A program made the position numbers and the translations under genes. Source: Dirofilaria immitis (Eukaryota; Nematoda; Chromadorea; Rhabditida; Onchocercidae). From it: a stretch of 64,000 nucleotides of DNA. The stretch covers positions 5,447,501 to 5,511,500 of the forward strand of contig JAKNDB010000068.1 of the NCBI GenBank assembly GCA_024305405.1, written 5' to 3'. How positions within the stretch are numbered: position 1 is the stretch's first letter; the number at the start of each line of letters is the position of its first letter. Shown here piece by piece: positions 13,806 to 27,300 of the stretch. The notes under the pieces are model-generated. The model saw only the letters and a program-made list of their open reading frames with translations, had not been told where the DNA came from and ran no database searches.

Positions 13806-16800
13806 TCATTGATGCATGATGATTTCAATTTGTGGGATACTATCTTTAATGCGTATACGGGTTGCATTCGGATCGGTACCAGCAAGTTGCTGGTCAGCTT
13901 CCAGAACGGAAAACAATGTGTTCATGATATATTTATGTGCTGCTAATGCTAGCTGAGGTGATCGTATCGTTTTCATCATATCCACCCATACGCGGCCTAT
14001 AAACATCAATTTTCAAAAAGCGAAATTCAAATTTCTCTCGGTTATATATCACGATAAAAAGCACAAATACACTTCACTTAATAGATAAGGTTTTATTTTT
14101 AAAATGATTAAAAATTCAGATCTGAAAATCCAGGCAAGTCAAAGAAGGACAAAACATGATAAAATATTCCCTACCAACATTCTCCCATCTTGAAGAACTA
14201 TCGTATAATGGAGGAGAAGAAAATGTTGTTGCTGCTGTTGCAAATGTTGATGCGAGTTCGAATTTAAACCATACGGTGATAATCCATCTGAGGTACTCAC
14301 TCGCTGAAATAAATAGTAGTTCAACGTTACAAGAATACAATAAACAAAGTTTGAAGTACTGTAGCCCAAATGAAGTAAATTCGCAATATATTATTATGCC
14401 TTCATTTCTTATGCATTTATTTTTCATATTTATCTATTTATCTAAGTATTTAAAAATACTCTACTAGTTAGTGTAATTTTGGCAACTGACAACAATTACT
14501 AGCGGAACAATATTCAAACTCTCTTTCAACTATATGAAATGATAAATGATTAATTCCTAAACTATACTGCTATTTACAAATGATGATCGAGAACTGAATG
14601 GCACGTGTAATTGCTACATGAAAATTGAATTCTTTGCTGCTGAGAAAAATAAAATGCTTAAATGAAAAAAAAGTGCTACCACAGATCGTAAAATCTCCGC
14701 AACTGTTTCTCCAGTTGGAACGCCAGAAAAAGTATTGTTATTAATACTAGGGTTTTGCTGCAAAAAAGAATAAAAAATAACTTACTATGAAAAGAATACA
14801 AAGTAATTTAATCATAATTTTGTATTATTTTTAAATAATAAAAAGAAAATGTGACAGTTTTCTAAATTCTTTCTAAACGAAAATAAAAAAGTTAAAAATA
14901 TTATAATATAGACGGCAATTGAGACATGTCCATTTTAGAAGAATAAAAATTTTAGTTGAAGTTTAGATAATTAAATCAGTTTTCCCAAATCCACAAAATG
15001 GAATATCAAACAGTTTTCCAAAAAATTCCATGCATACCTAAATAAATTTTGATTGTAAAAACAATTATCGTGCCAACATACATGCAATGCCGTTTGTTTT
15101 TGCTGTTTCCATATTCTACGAGGGTTTCTATACGCTTCATAACGTTGTGTTCGCATCCGTGTTTTAAGAAGGGATGCTCCTTGATCGGCAATACTATTAT
15201 TACTACTTTGTGGCAAGCCATCAACGGATGCTGTTGGTGATACTGGCTGTTTTTCATCGTAATTTTCCGGTGATTTCGTACTATCAGCAGCAGAAGCTAT
15301 AGCAACGTTATCCACATTAACGCTGTAAGCAGTTCTTGTATAACTGCAAATAAGTTCCTCAAGGTCAAACGGTCAATTTAAGTATAAATTCTCAGTGATC
15401 ATACCTACTATTTATTTAGAAAACAGTTAGCAGATGATAATACTTGCATGAGGTTTAAGACGATTTCAAAAAAAAGAAAATTTAAATATATATACAAGAG
15501 CACATAGCTGTTTTTCCTTTGATTTACAGGATTAAGTTATTTAATTGATAAATTTAAGAATATAAAGGAAACTGTCTCGTCATTTAGCTATAATACTTAA
15601 AAAGGGTTAAGGATGCACCGATGCAAAGGATTTAATGGGACAGATAGAATTTAGCACGTAAAACCCATTTATCACGGCAAAAATTAATCATTACAGTTAG
15701 AACACAGAGTGTTTTAGAAAAATTATTACCTAGTGGAATTAAAATTTTATTCTTTCTAGCAAGATTAGCCATTTCTTATAGACAATATCGAGAAAGATAA
15801 CTAATACAAAACATTTATATTGGAATTAAAAATGGACATATATAAAAACAAGCAAACCAACTTCTTCAACATCAAAATTATTTTTTTACAGAAAAATTTA
15901 AAAAAAAAAAAAAAAAAAAGAATTACTTTCCGCTCAATTCATTATGGTCAGCGGTTGTGAAAGCGTGAAACGTGGGATCAACCAATTCGTATTTCGTTGT
16001 GAACTCAGCTTCTGTAAACGATTAAAATACAGAGTTATAAAAACTTGATTTTCATACAAACAGTTGACAGAACATTGCTTTGCAAATTGAAAGAATGAAA
16101 TAAGAAAGCTAAAACTAAAATAAAGAGTTATAAAAAGAATAAATGAAGACAAAATATAACAAACAGATAGTGAACTGACTTCGTTCATCACCATTTGCAA
16201 CCGGAATAGCTAACACTGTATCTCCTTTTGCTAAAACAAACAACATTCAATAAGATATATTCAAATTAATTCCCACTCGTTCATTTCAATTAGTAAATCT
16301 CAGTTACTCCTCATTTTGATAAAACGGAGAGTATAAAACATCCTTACTAAAATATCAAGGAAATCACTTTGCATCAGACAAGATTTAAAACAGCAAATCA
16401 TAACATTCATGTCCATCAACAACAATGCACCAAAAGTAAACCAAAATAATTATTAATATAATTATTAATTGCTTTTGTCATATTTTTTCTATTTTAGCAT
16501 ATACTTTTCCATGAAAAAGCGCTTCTAAATATGATAACAATTAAGGACTGAGAAATTATGACAGAGAATATATTCCTTATAAAATGAAAGCCAAATGACA
16601 GTTATAAAGAGCATGCAGTTTGATAGTTCAGTCACTGACTGACATCGTCAACTTTCTTTGAAAAGTTAACCGCAAGGTCTTCACATCTAGAAGACTAAGG
16701 CAAAATTTCCATAATATTTTTAAGAAATGTGATAAAGCTGTCAACAAATAATAAATTTTATAAATTACCTGTAAAGAATCTGCCAAAGTAATAGGAAGCA

Positions 16801-17509
16801 TTGGTTCAACGACTTTCGAGATAGTTTGTTCAGCATCGAGGACAGCTTGTGCAGTCAAGAATGTATCTACCAGATGTGCAACGTTTGATGATGATGGCAA
16901 TTGATTAGGCCGTGATACCGATAATGGACGATACCATTTGGTTTGTCTAAAAATAAAGAAAAATAATTTAGATGTCTAGAAAAGATATTATTTACAATGG
17001 CTGTTATTGTTTCACGAAACCAAAAGAAATGGCAATCCTTACTCATATTGATCTCGCAAAAGCTCATCGCTTCGAAGTACGGCCAATTTGTTGCACCATT
17101 TCGACGTTTACCATCATACAAGCGTCGACGATACTTTTCGCTCAATTCACGCCATGCCGATGCCACTACTTCAGCCGTTACTGAAAAATGATTTCAGGTC
17201 ATTGTTGATAACTTGAAATTTCATATAAATAAGAAAAATAAAAAACGAAAGAAAACTAGATAGAGTTACCTTAAAATATCATTTCATTCTTAATATGCAA
17301 TACATTAAAAGTAAACTATTAAATGAAGGGAATATGCCAACCAGCTTCCAAATTGAGCTGTTCTGCAATTTCAGTAAATCGATGAATTTTCAAATCGAAA
17401 TGAGTAATATAAGTAGTTGATGTTCGATCCCAAATGCTTGGATCTTGTCGTATAATATTAATTAATTCAAAACCGCCTCTGAACCACCAGCTGTTTCAAT
17501 TTGCTCCAT
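13806..17509 (-). CDS. MADF-domain protein, putative transcription regulator
   Basis: Nine exons: 17342-17509, 17043-17180, 16769-16946, 16180-16230, 15927-16011, 15082-15343, 14680-14757, 14175-14303 and 13806-13996. The N-terminal 90 residues are a MADF domain, a Myb/SANT-like DNA-binding fold. It shows ELINIIRQDPSIWD, AWRELSEKYRRRL and the hallmark WPYFEAMSF. The middle is Ser/Asn/Gln-rich with a Q5 tract. The last exon (GRVWVDMMKTIRSPQLALA then HKYIMNTLFSVLEAD) is well conserved in appearance and may be a BESS-like interaction segment, which I cannot prove. Four-base runs at 17469-17472, 17058-17061, 16226-16229 and 14220-14223 must each be five bases to keep the frame. All four corrections agree with the flanking intron phases, giving about 427 residues. 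The start MEQIETAGG directly precedes the MADF domain. The exon 7 donor could also be three bases upstream. The specific target is unknown. Confidence 0.85.
15900..15919. repeat. Poly-A tract, 20 bases
   Basis: An uninterrupted run of 20 A lies in intron 5 of the MADF gene on the minus strand, 8 bases downstream of the exon 5 end. On the coding strand it is a T-rich stretch just after the donor. Similar long A runs occur near 19697 and 54989. Confidence 0.9.
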
Positions 17510-18230
17510 TGGTACAATCAAATCGGATTACCTATAAATGTCTTGACAGTATTTCTGTAAAAAAAAAAGAGAATCGAATATATCGTAGCAATACGAATCA
17601 TCCTGTCCATATTACATATGAATAAATCTTCCAAATATATCTGCAGTAGTGTAGTAAATAAAACAAACGGATGTATTGTTATTGATATTGAAGAAGCCAT
17701 CAGTATAACATGAATATTCTGTGCAGCGTAATGATAGATAATGCAGTTGCACGCAGTAACATAGCTGCATGCCTATAAAACGTGCTGAAAAAGAAAGGAA
17801 TGAAGGAAATTCAATTTGATCCAGTGCTAACTTATTGATTGAATTTTGCTATTAATATTGTTGTCTTGGATACTCAGAACTCTCGAACTTCTTATAACTT
17901 CAATATCTCAATCAGTATCAGATATGCAAACATCTAAATAATCCGTTCATCTAAAGAGATAAAATTAATATATTTAGTAGAAATACGGAAGGACGAACAT
18001 AAACTACTGCTATCGCCAAATATTTAAACATTCCCAATTAGAAAAAATATTAAGTAACATATTGTTCCGGGAATTGCCGAATATAAAGCAATGGAATAAT
18101 CCGAAAACCGATATCAAGTGTACCGATCCGGAAACACGAACTAACAAGCACATATACGAATCCGGAATGCCTAAAGCGACATGTCAATACAATTTTGCTA
18201 CACGATTATAACTTGGCTGCATATACATGT

Positions 18231-18286
18231 GTATGTATGTATGTATGTATGTATGTATGTATGTATGTATGTATGTATGTATGTAT
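18231..18286. repeat. (GTAT)n microsatellite
   Basis: About fourteen copies of the tetranucleotide GTAT, followed by degenerate TG/TATG repeats up to about 18680. It is open in several frames on both strands only because of the repeat. Confidence 0.95.
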
Positions 18287-18325
18287 TTATGTATGCGTGT
18301 GTGTATGCGTGGGCGATGTATGTAT

Positions 18326-18520
18326 ATGTGGGTGGTGAACATAGAGTGTTCTCTATCTCGCACAATGAGACAGGATAAAGTGGTATGTGCATATGCACAT
18401 GTGTGCATGTATATGTGTGTGTGTGTATGTGTGTGTGTGTGTGTATGCGTGGTTTATGCATAAATGTGGGTGGCGAACATAGAGTGTTCTCCATCTTACA
18501 CGATAAGACAGGAAAATAGT
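18326..18520. repeat. Duplicated ~56-bp block, period ~138 bp
   Basis: Two related copies, 18326-18381 and 18464-18520, share the core GAACATAGAGTGTTCTC and a GA.ACAGGA tail with several substitutions. The intervening TG-rich sequence is also duplicated, and a third partial copy begins near 18565 (GTATGCGTGGGTAGTG). This is a diverged tandem array of about 140-bp units. Confidence 0.8.
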
Positions 18521-21392
18521 ATATGTATATATATGTATGTATGTGGCATATGCAACTAGTGTCTGTATGCGTGGGTAGTGTACATCGCGAGGAAGAAAGA
18601 GAATATGTGTGTATTATATTTATTGTAATGTACTTTCCATATGTATGTATGTATGTGTGTGTGTGTGTGTGTATATGCACGTGTATGTGCTTGTTGAAAC
18701 AGGACGCACGTCAGATGACGACGATTAAAGATAAATACGGACAACTCTATACGGATTTTGTAGATGAATGTCACGTAATAAGAAACGTGTTACGTGTAAA
18801 TGAATGTAAATATATAGTATCGATTGAAATGATTTGTTAAAGGGCATGCAATTGCATACTGCAATGTTCCCATTAATACACTGTATGAAAATATTAAAAT
18901 GGTAATTGAGTAATAAGATACCGTACACAGCATATATTATGAAGCATTATGTTACTGTAGATGATCGAAGGATTATTGTATTAATAATCTTAATGAGTGA
19001 TCAATTATTTGATTAATTATGCTTTGACCTTGTAATGTTCAAAGGTTATTTATTTTTGGCTAAAACAATTGCAAGCTTTATTTACGGCGGCAGTATAATA
19101 CAATACATAAGCATTTATGTAAATATTGAAAATAATTTTTAGCATCGGAATAATATAGCACGCTTACATAGCACAATTTTACGGAAAAAAATCTTACGTA
19201 AGATATTATTTCTTATACACGTTTTACGTGTAAGCAGATGAGATTCATTACATATAAACAAATATACAATATCACATTTATGACGTCAATTTGATAATAG
19301 TATCAATCAATTTAGATTTTTATAACAAATTTTTTCGCACTGCCTATCTCAAATAGGAGAATGACTTTCAATGTTGGAGCATTGGAATTTATACATCGAA
19401 ATCATCACCGTATCCGATATTCAATTTTATCACCGTAACAACAACTGCTATGTTTTAGTTTTATCAATGGAAATGACCAAATGAAAGATACTGAATTTCT
19501 GTTGAGATTTAATTAATTTTTAAAAATTTTATGAAAACTGCTGCTTTCATAAAGATAAGATAAGATAAGATGTATTATAAATAAAAAGACGTAGTAATAC
19601 TAACTGAGCATATATACTACCGTTGAAATTAAAAATCTTTTAAATTTTATCTTTCCCTTCAAATTTTTCCATTTCCAAATAAACTATATGAATGAAAAAA
19701 AAAAAAAAAAAAACTTTTATTTTTCCATTCCGTCAATTTTGATTTTTACTAATTAATTTATTCGAGCAAAAAGGAAAAGAAATTTCTAACAAAAAAATTT
19801 AACTTTTTGATTTTTCAAAGATATTCTGCACAAATATAAGGCTATGATAATAAATATATTCTCCAAAAAATTAATTTCCAAAAGCAGAAATAATTGAAAA
19901 GATCAATTCATCAAGATTTATAGTTATTGAGATCAAAATATTAGTATCGAATATTAAAACATATTATTATTCGATTAGAAAAGATTATTCAAATATTGGT
20001 GAGATCAATTAAAAATTATCAATATTAGCATGTCAATAAATTAAATTGTTAGTCTTTTAATTTTTAAAATTTTTTAAATTGTAATTGACAGAAATAATAA
20101 AAAAGTTTAAAATATACACATTAATTTTGTTTCAATTATTTATTAACCGCTGAAATTATTAGTATTGAGTGGATTATTATCGATTAGTTGCCAATTAAAT
20201 TTTGCCTCAAATTTCATCGTTTAAAATTTTTCTCATTTTATAACTGTATGACATCAATCTTTTGCTAAATAAATTCGAAATTTTTAAATATCTTGAAATA
20301 TCAATATTATTGATTAATAAAATCAATATATATTATTGATTACTTTTTTCTTCTTAAGGTGAAATAAATATTTGAGTAATTTAAATTGATTGCATCAATT
20401 CTCATTTTCATAAAGTTATAATTGAATGTTTTTGACCTGTTTTTTTGAGTTTTTCAAATTTATTTACGAAAAATATTTTATTTCTTATCCGAAAAAGTAT
20501 CATCTTTTTGTCGTTTAATGATGATATTAGTTAATTTAAATAATATAATTTTTAAATTTAAAAATATTTGATTTATCATTTTATCCAAAGAAAAATCCAG
20601 AAATGATTGCCAGTTATCGCCAGATATTTTTGTATTTTTCAGTTAATTTCTTGTTATTAATTCTTAATGTATCGCTAGCATTTTTAGACTAAGATAATAT
20701 CTCATCAATATACAATAGGATTAAATTACAGAATTAAATAACATAGCGGTAGTTTTTTTATTTTTAAATTTCTAATTTTTAAAATTATTTTATAACAAAA
20801 TAGCACCGTTTTCTATGTTGCATGATATCGTCATCTTCTTAACTGCATGCAAATCGTAATTCATGAATCGATTAACAGATTTTCAATGTATAGATGAAAT
20901 TTGCAATATTCATAAAATAATCTGAAACGTACAAATGCATTGTTTACGACTGTTTTGCTATGAAACTATAGTTGAACATATAATGAAAATATGGTTGATA
21001 TTGATAAAATTTAAAAACGAACTAAGAATCTTAGAATTTTTCCATACATAATATATGAGAGTAATCAGCGACAACGACAATTGCGCCAGAAACTTGCGAA
21101 ATAACTTTAACGTATGCATATGAATTTGATTGCCAAAATATTTATAATTAATCAAAATAATTAATATGAAAAAAGAGATTAATAAATAAGAATATAAAAA
21201 TTATCAGTCAGAATCAGTTAAAAGTTAGAATATTTTGAAAAATTTCTCGGATCTTAAAGTCTTTCTAATTGAGATTACGATGACATCAAAAAGAGAAGTC
21301 AAAAAAAGAAGAAAAATAATTTTAAAAAGAATTTTTACAAAATCGGATTAAAATCTTACCACGTTTATGCATCTATATTACTATTATTATTA

Positions 21393-24300
21393 TCATCCAT
21401 CTAAAGCATAGTGTTTTAATTCGGCAAATACTTCGGTAAAATAGGTTGATGATGAATTAAGTCGTAACATATCACCACTTCGTTCATTTACTATTCGTAC
21501 ACATCGATCCCAGAATCGATCACGATCCTATAATAATTCATTTATTAATAATTTTAATAAATATATAATATATAAATCATAAAAAGTGCCTATCCATATA
21601 CATAATAGAGACGAAATGAATTAATTAATATCCCTTATTGTATTATAAAATTTTATATCAAAATTTCTAAAAATGACGAAAAAAAGAATAAGTGTTTCTT
21701 TTACAAATAATATTTCTTTGCTTTTTTATTTTATTTTATTTTTTCTAATCTTACTGAACATTATCATTAGCATTTTCTATCTGAATTGTTAATGATTAAA
21801 TGATTTTTAAGATATATCTACCGAATAAAAGCCAACTTGGTGATAACAACTTGTTTAAAAAGCATTTCCCTTCGGAATTTATCCTTACTTATTAAATTAT
21901 ATTTCAGTATTTTTTTCTTTTTTTTTTCTTTTAGTGAATGCGAATAATTTTGAAAGTTTACTCAAACATTTGTTTGTAAATTACGCAATTATAATAGCTG
22001 AAATAGTTTGAATTTTAATGATATTAACACCTCATGTATTATTTTTACGACATTATCGAATATGGTATTTGTTGAAATGTTAGAAAGTCTTAAATATATT
22101 TTGTAGTATATAAACAATAATTATCTAGATAAACATTTTGTTGAATAGGATCATTTGAATTCGCAGTCTATGCAATCCGATATTTTAGAGATAATGATTT
22201 GAAATTTGTCCAGTGTTTATATAACCTAATTTCCTGGATATGAGACAAAATTTAAAGTCTGTACTATCCAATATTCTAAACTTGATCGTTTGAAATTTGA
22301 AATCTAAACAACAATATTTACAACATTTTAGGCTTTTATCAGTTAAAATTTGCAATCTAAAAATCTCGATATTCTAAATATATATTATTGAAATTTATAA
22401 TTATATTTCGAAATTTTCACCTTCCTTGTTATGTTTATTTAGATGGAGAAAATAAATAGAATAATTAATTATATTTAAAAGTGAAGTAGTGATTGAATTG
22501 AAATAATTGAACCTGTTCAATAAGAAATGGTTTTAATGGATAAGAAATTTCATTGCCCATATAACTGTAACTTATGTAAAGACAAGTAAGTACAATCGAT
22601 TGTAATTCTTCCACCGTTTTAATCGTTACATCATTACCGACCATATTCTTTACAAGCATATAAACAAAGACTAAATTTGCTGGATTAATAAATGCTACAT
22701 CTTGCCAACCCTGAAATTATTCTCATATTATTAATAAATTCTTTTTCTATTCGATAAAATTTAATTATTTTAATTTAAAAAAAAAAAAAAGCATATTTCA
22801 TGGATTCAAGTATTAAATTAGACAGAAATAATCATATGATAACTATTAACAAGCTGATTACTACTCTATTTTCATTCTTTTTATTATCCTATCCTATCGT
22901 AATTTGTTTGAATTGGAAAAAACTTTCTCTTTTTTAAATCAAATTTTATATAGCAAAACTTTTTGTTAAAATTATTTAATTAAAATACCTGCATCAAAAG
23001 TGCCCTATCAACAGTCCTAAGCCACATGACAAGTTGTGCAGGTTCAAAATGTCGAACATGACATTGTTTCGATAGATATTGTCCAAGGCCACGAAGTAAT
23101 TCTGACGTAGATGCTTGGATGACTGTTCTCCTTTTACGGTATTACTCAGCATTGATACTGTAAACATAAAAACTTTGCTGAATTATTTTAAAAAAGAAAA
23201 AGATTTATTGTAATGGCAAGTAATAAAATGGCAGATATTATTGCTAAAGCAGTTATTGATGATCATAGATATATAATTGAAAATTAGAAATTTGTCAGTT
23301 TCTCATCAATATTTTATTTCTGTATTTTTAATTCAAGTATTTGCTAATTAATGATTAATTTCATTTACCCTAAAAAAGTTAATAAAAATAAATTAATAAA
23401 AAACGTTGATATATATTTCTGTACATGTGTATGCTATATCGATATTTTTATAAACAATTATAAAGAAAAAAACACTGATAATAATGATTAAATGATTATA
23501 CCTTCTCACAATTATTGGCAAATGTATTATGCTTAATTATGGAGTTGTAATCATTTTTATGATTAGCTATAAAGTATAATCAGTATACCTTACCTTTTGC
23601 GATACAATTTGTGGAAACTTTCTTGCTAGATTTATAATTTTGTTTGTCATTTGTCGAGTTATCAATACCTGATGCAATTGCAGTATTGTCATTATTTACT
23701 GCACAACTGCTACCAAATGGTTGTTTTTGAGCACGATGTGTTGGTGATAATGGTGTCTTTGCTTGAGGACCAATAGGACTGATTAAATTATTATTGACAA
23801 AGTCCTAAAGATAATACAAACTTTTATTAAAGTTGTACAAATTGAGCATTTAATTCATTGCAACTATTTTGCCATATGAACTATCCAACCTTTTAAAAAT
23901 TTGTTAATGAGATTTGAAAAGTTTTTTAATTTTTGAATGAATGTTTTTCATTCTAATATATATATATAACCAATAAACATAAGTATTATTCAATGGTTTG
24001 ATGAAAGGTTTTGAATATAAATTGGAAGAAATTTGCATAATGAATACAGATAATGTGAAAAATGCATTCATTTTGTTACGAAATGAAATTAATTTAGGAA
24101 TTTCCGATTAAAGCAGCAAATTATTATCAGTTTGATTACAGAAAATGGAATTTGATAGAATGATTTAATGAATTTCAAAAGAATTAAAAAGCACAATACT
24201 ATTTCTACTTATCTGCAAAATGATTATAATTTTCGATTTTCATTTCACTCGTTTTTGTATAACAAATATACAATTTTCTATGCCATTCTTATTATTGCAG

Positions 24301-27300
24301 TGATTAAATTTTGAATCAAAGTTTCTACAAAATAGAATAAAACAAAAAAATGTTTTTAAATAAAAATATGCCAAAATATGGAAAAAAATTAAAATGAAAA
24401 TGATTAGTATTTCATTCAACAATTTATTGATTTTTAATTAATAAACGCATTAAATATCATAATTTATTTTAATTTCACGTCATTCATTTGCTCCATAAAA
24501 AGTATTCAAATTTAAAAAGTAAATTAATTTATTGAAAATTTAACAACATAGGATGAAATGATTCGCAGTAATTTGTCAACTACGAATATCGTCATCGTTA
24601 ACATTAATGTGATGGGATAAATGCATGACTGATAAATGAAAATGGATAATTTTGAATTAAAATCGTAATATCTTAGAACAAATTTAAGGCGAGTTTGTTG
24701 GATCAAATTTGATATAATATAATTTATTATTCCAAAAGGATATGAAGTAAACGGATCAGATCAAAATCTACTTTTATTTACGACTAATAATTATGTTTCA
24801 CAAATAACGTTAGTATACATATTTGAAATTTTAATTTGGCATTAAATAAACAAACTCGAAAACGTTAAAAAAATTTGAACAATAAGAAACAAATCGAATT
24901 TGATAAATTTTTGTTTAATGTATATATTAATAATGCACAATATAGCATAATTTCCAAAGTTCGAAATTTTATTGTTACCTAAATGATCATGGGCCAAACA
25001 TGCATCACTTTTGACCTCAAGAATTAAACTTTGAGATGAAATTAAGGATCATTTTAAATATTATTATTTTGCATCAAAATTTTCTTTTTTCAAATTGAAT
25101 TTCTTAATTGTTTAAATTATCTAATTTTTAAATTATCATCTAAATGCGAAAGTTTTTTTTCGAAAGAGTTAATTTAAATTCTTAAATAAATGAATAAATA
25201 ATATTGCTTTTGTAAATTAATTTCAATAATTGAAATTAAAACAATGAAATTTTATTGAAAATATCCTATCAATCTTTTTAGTTTTACTTTAAATTGTCGA
25301 AATTAAAATCGTTTAAGATATAATTTTATTAAAAGACAGATAAAACTTATAAGTAACCTGTTTACTAAGTTTCATTTCCCGTTTTATTTCTTTCCGTATG
25401 CTGTAATAGTTTGGTATAATAGTTGCTGTATCAACAATAACTAATGAATTCCGTCGGTTCTTTGTTCGATTTGTTGTGTTAGGGTCATACTTCTTATAAT
25501 TTTGATTATTATCTAACGTCACAGCTAATTGAGTATATGGAAGTTCACGGGAACTTTTTCTGCTTGATTTGTAGCTAATAATAACATAGAATCGCTTGAA
25601 CGTGATGTCACCGCTGTAACTCGTTGCTTTTGCGCTTGAGCTTGCATTTGAAGCTGAAATTGAAATTATAATTTAATTTATTCAAAATAAGAATTTTGTT
25701 ATATTAATTGTTGCAAGGATTTTGATGAATCCTAATGATTTTTTCTGGGACATACACATCGTACCATATCTGGCTAAATCGTTATCATATCATATTAAAC
25801 TATGAAAAAATCATGAAAGGTCAAGTTCAGAATAAACTTTTGATATCGAACTCATCTCAAAGACATCAAATCAAGTTTACTAATTAATATTCATGTTAAT
25901 AAATTCTTCATTAACTAGCTAATAAATGAACAAGTTTTCTGCACTTTTAAATTATTCGAAAAGAAAGATTGTAACCATTAAGACAAAAATTTTACTGGTG
26001 ATAAAATGAATGCATAGGTAGTAGCCAAGTTGCATAAATCTATATTTTTTCATTTGGTTATTCTTTTCCTTCTGGTAAGATGAAGAATTAGATTTTAAAA
26101 AATTTGAAATTAGTATATGATAAGAGATTTTTTCAAATATACTAATTTTACAATAAGACGAGTCCAGCCAGCCCAGCCTAGCCCAACATTGCCTCCGAAA
26201 CATTGAACGAATATGAATGGGACGAATGAAAAATGGAAATGAAATGATACAAAAATTCGATAACAGACGAAAAAAAAGCCAAATACATTCATTCTGGCTT
26301 TCAAACGATAACTGAAAGGATGGAAGATTGGGCGGAAGAAATTTTTCAATTAAAAAAAAAAGCTTGCAAATGGTCAATTTTCCTTTCGATGTCCCTCAAC
26401 ATACTCATATATACTTTACTTATACAATTAAATTGTTGGCCCAGTAGAACTATTAGGCCTAAATCTTTGAGATATAGCTATAGCCTATGAAGGAGTAATA
26501 ATATATTTAAAATAGAAAGGGAAAGGATGAAAGGAAGAGAAAAGGATAGAAATGTAATTTGGATTCGATGAGTATCATTGTCGTGATGAGAATGAGCTGT
26601 CGTCGTATGTGTAATTGCATTTTTTAAAAATGCGCTTTTTCTAAATTACGTTTTCCTTTAAGCATATTGTGAAGAGAAAGAACGAAAAGAAAAAGAACAA
26701 AAATTGATAATAGTTAAATTGTCAATTTAAATTATTAAATTTTCATAAGAAAGGAAGGAATTTTAAATCAAAATAAATTTAATAAACAATGAAATTATAT
26801 CTAAACTTTTCACTCTTTTCTCTCTCTTTTTTCACTGTCTATCACATTCTTTTTAAAGTTTCTATGAAATGAAAGAATTGCTTTAATTATTTATTAATCA
26901 TCAATTTAGAAAAGGAAGAGAGAAAATAAAAAGTAAACAAAGCCTTTTTTTTAATTTAAATAAACGCATTTATTTAATTATTTATTAGTTGGCAGTTTTT
27001 TTAAAAAAAGAAAGAAAGCAAAAGTATTTCAATTTAAACAAATTATATTTATGCAAAATAAAATTTTTATATTAAGTGGATGAAAGGCTTCAAATAGTAA
27101 TTTATCAACTTATAAATAATAATTGAAACATAATTAAAAATTTTGTAAATAATAATTTTCAACAATAAAGCATGTTAACAATTTATAATGATCAATTGTA
27201 AAAGTTAATCATCATAATCGATGTTAAAAATTAATTTTATATAAAGAAAATAAAAAAATCCTATGATTGATTTGAACATTAAAAGGATGTAGAATAATTA

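Larger units (their letters stand above)
17510..21392. other. Intergenic, upstream of MADF gene, with microsatellites
   Basis: Upstream region of the MADF gene and 3' flank of the CDK5-activator gene, both minus strand. It contains a GTAT microsatellite and a duplicated TG-rich block (18231-18560). The translations of those repeats look like long open frames but are artefacts. A palindrome ATCTTACGTAAGAT lies near 19191. No gene is recognised. Confidence 0.6.

Noticed and set aside
14139..14369. LSM-like frame (LQDGRMLVGNIL) on the minus strand
   Set aside because: It is a shadow frame. The donor at GTTG|GTAGGG and the phase of the next exon select the frame ending SSSRWENVG, so the motif is not part of the protein.
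14175..17509. Programmed -1 ribosomal frameshifting at TTTT/AAAA runs
   Set aside because: Several sites occur in one gene, with matching sites in unrelated genes; PNPO and the protease would need the opposite direction. No stimulatory structures are evident. Run-length error explains all cases, including the repeat-arm differences.
18184..18680. Long open frames over the TG/GTAT repeats on both strands
   Set aside because: They are translations of microsatellites (Met-Tyr-Val-Cys or His-Ile-Thr repeats) open in several frames at once.
26110..26377. Two overlapping open frames on the minus strand within cdka-1 intron 1
   Set aside because: They read hydrophobic low-complexity sequence, overlap in different frames, have no family match and are not needed by the gene's phases.
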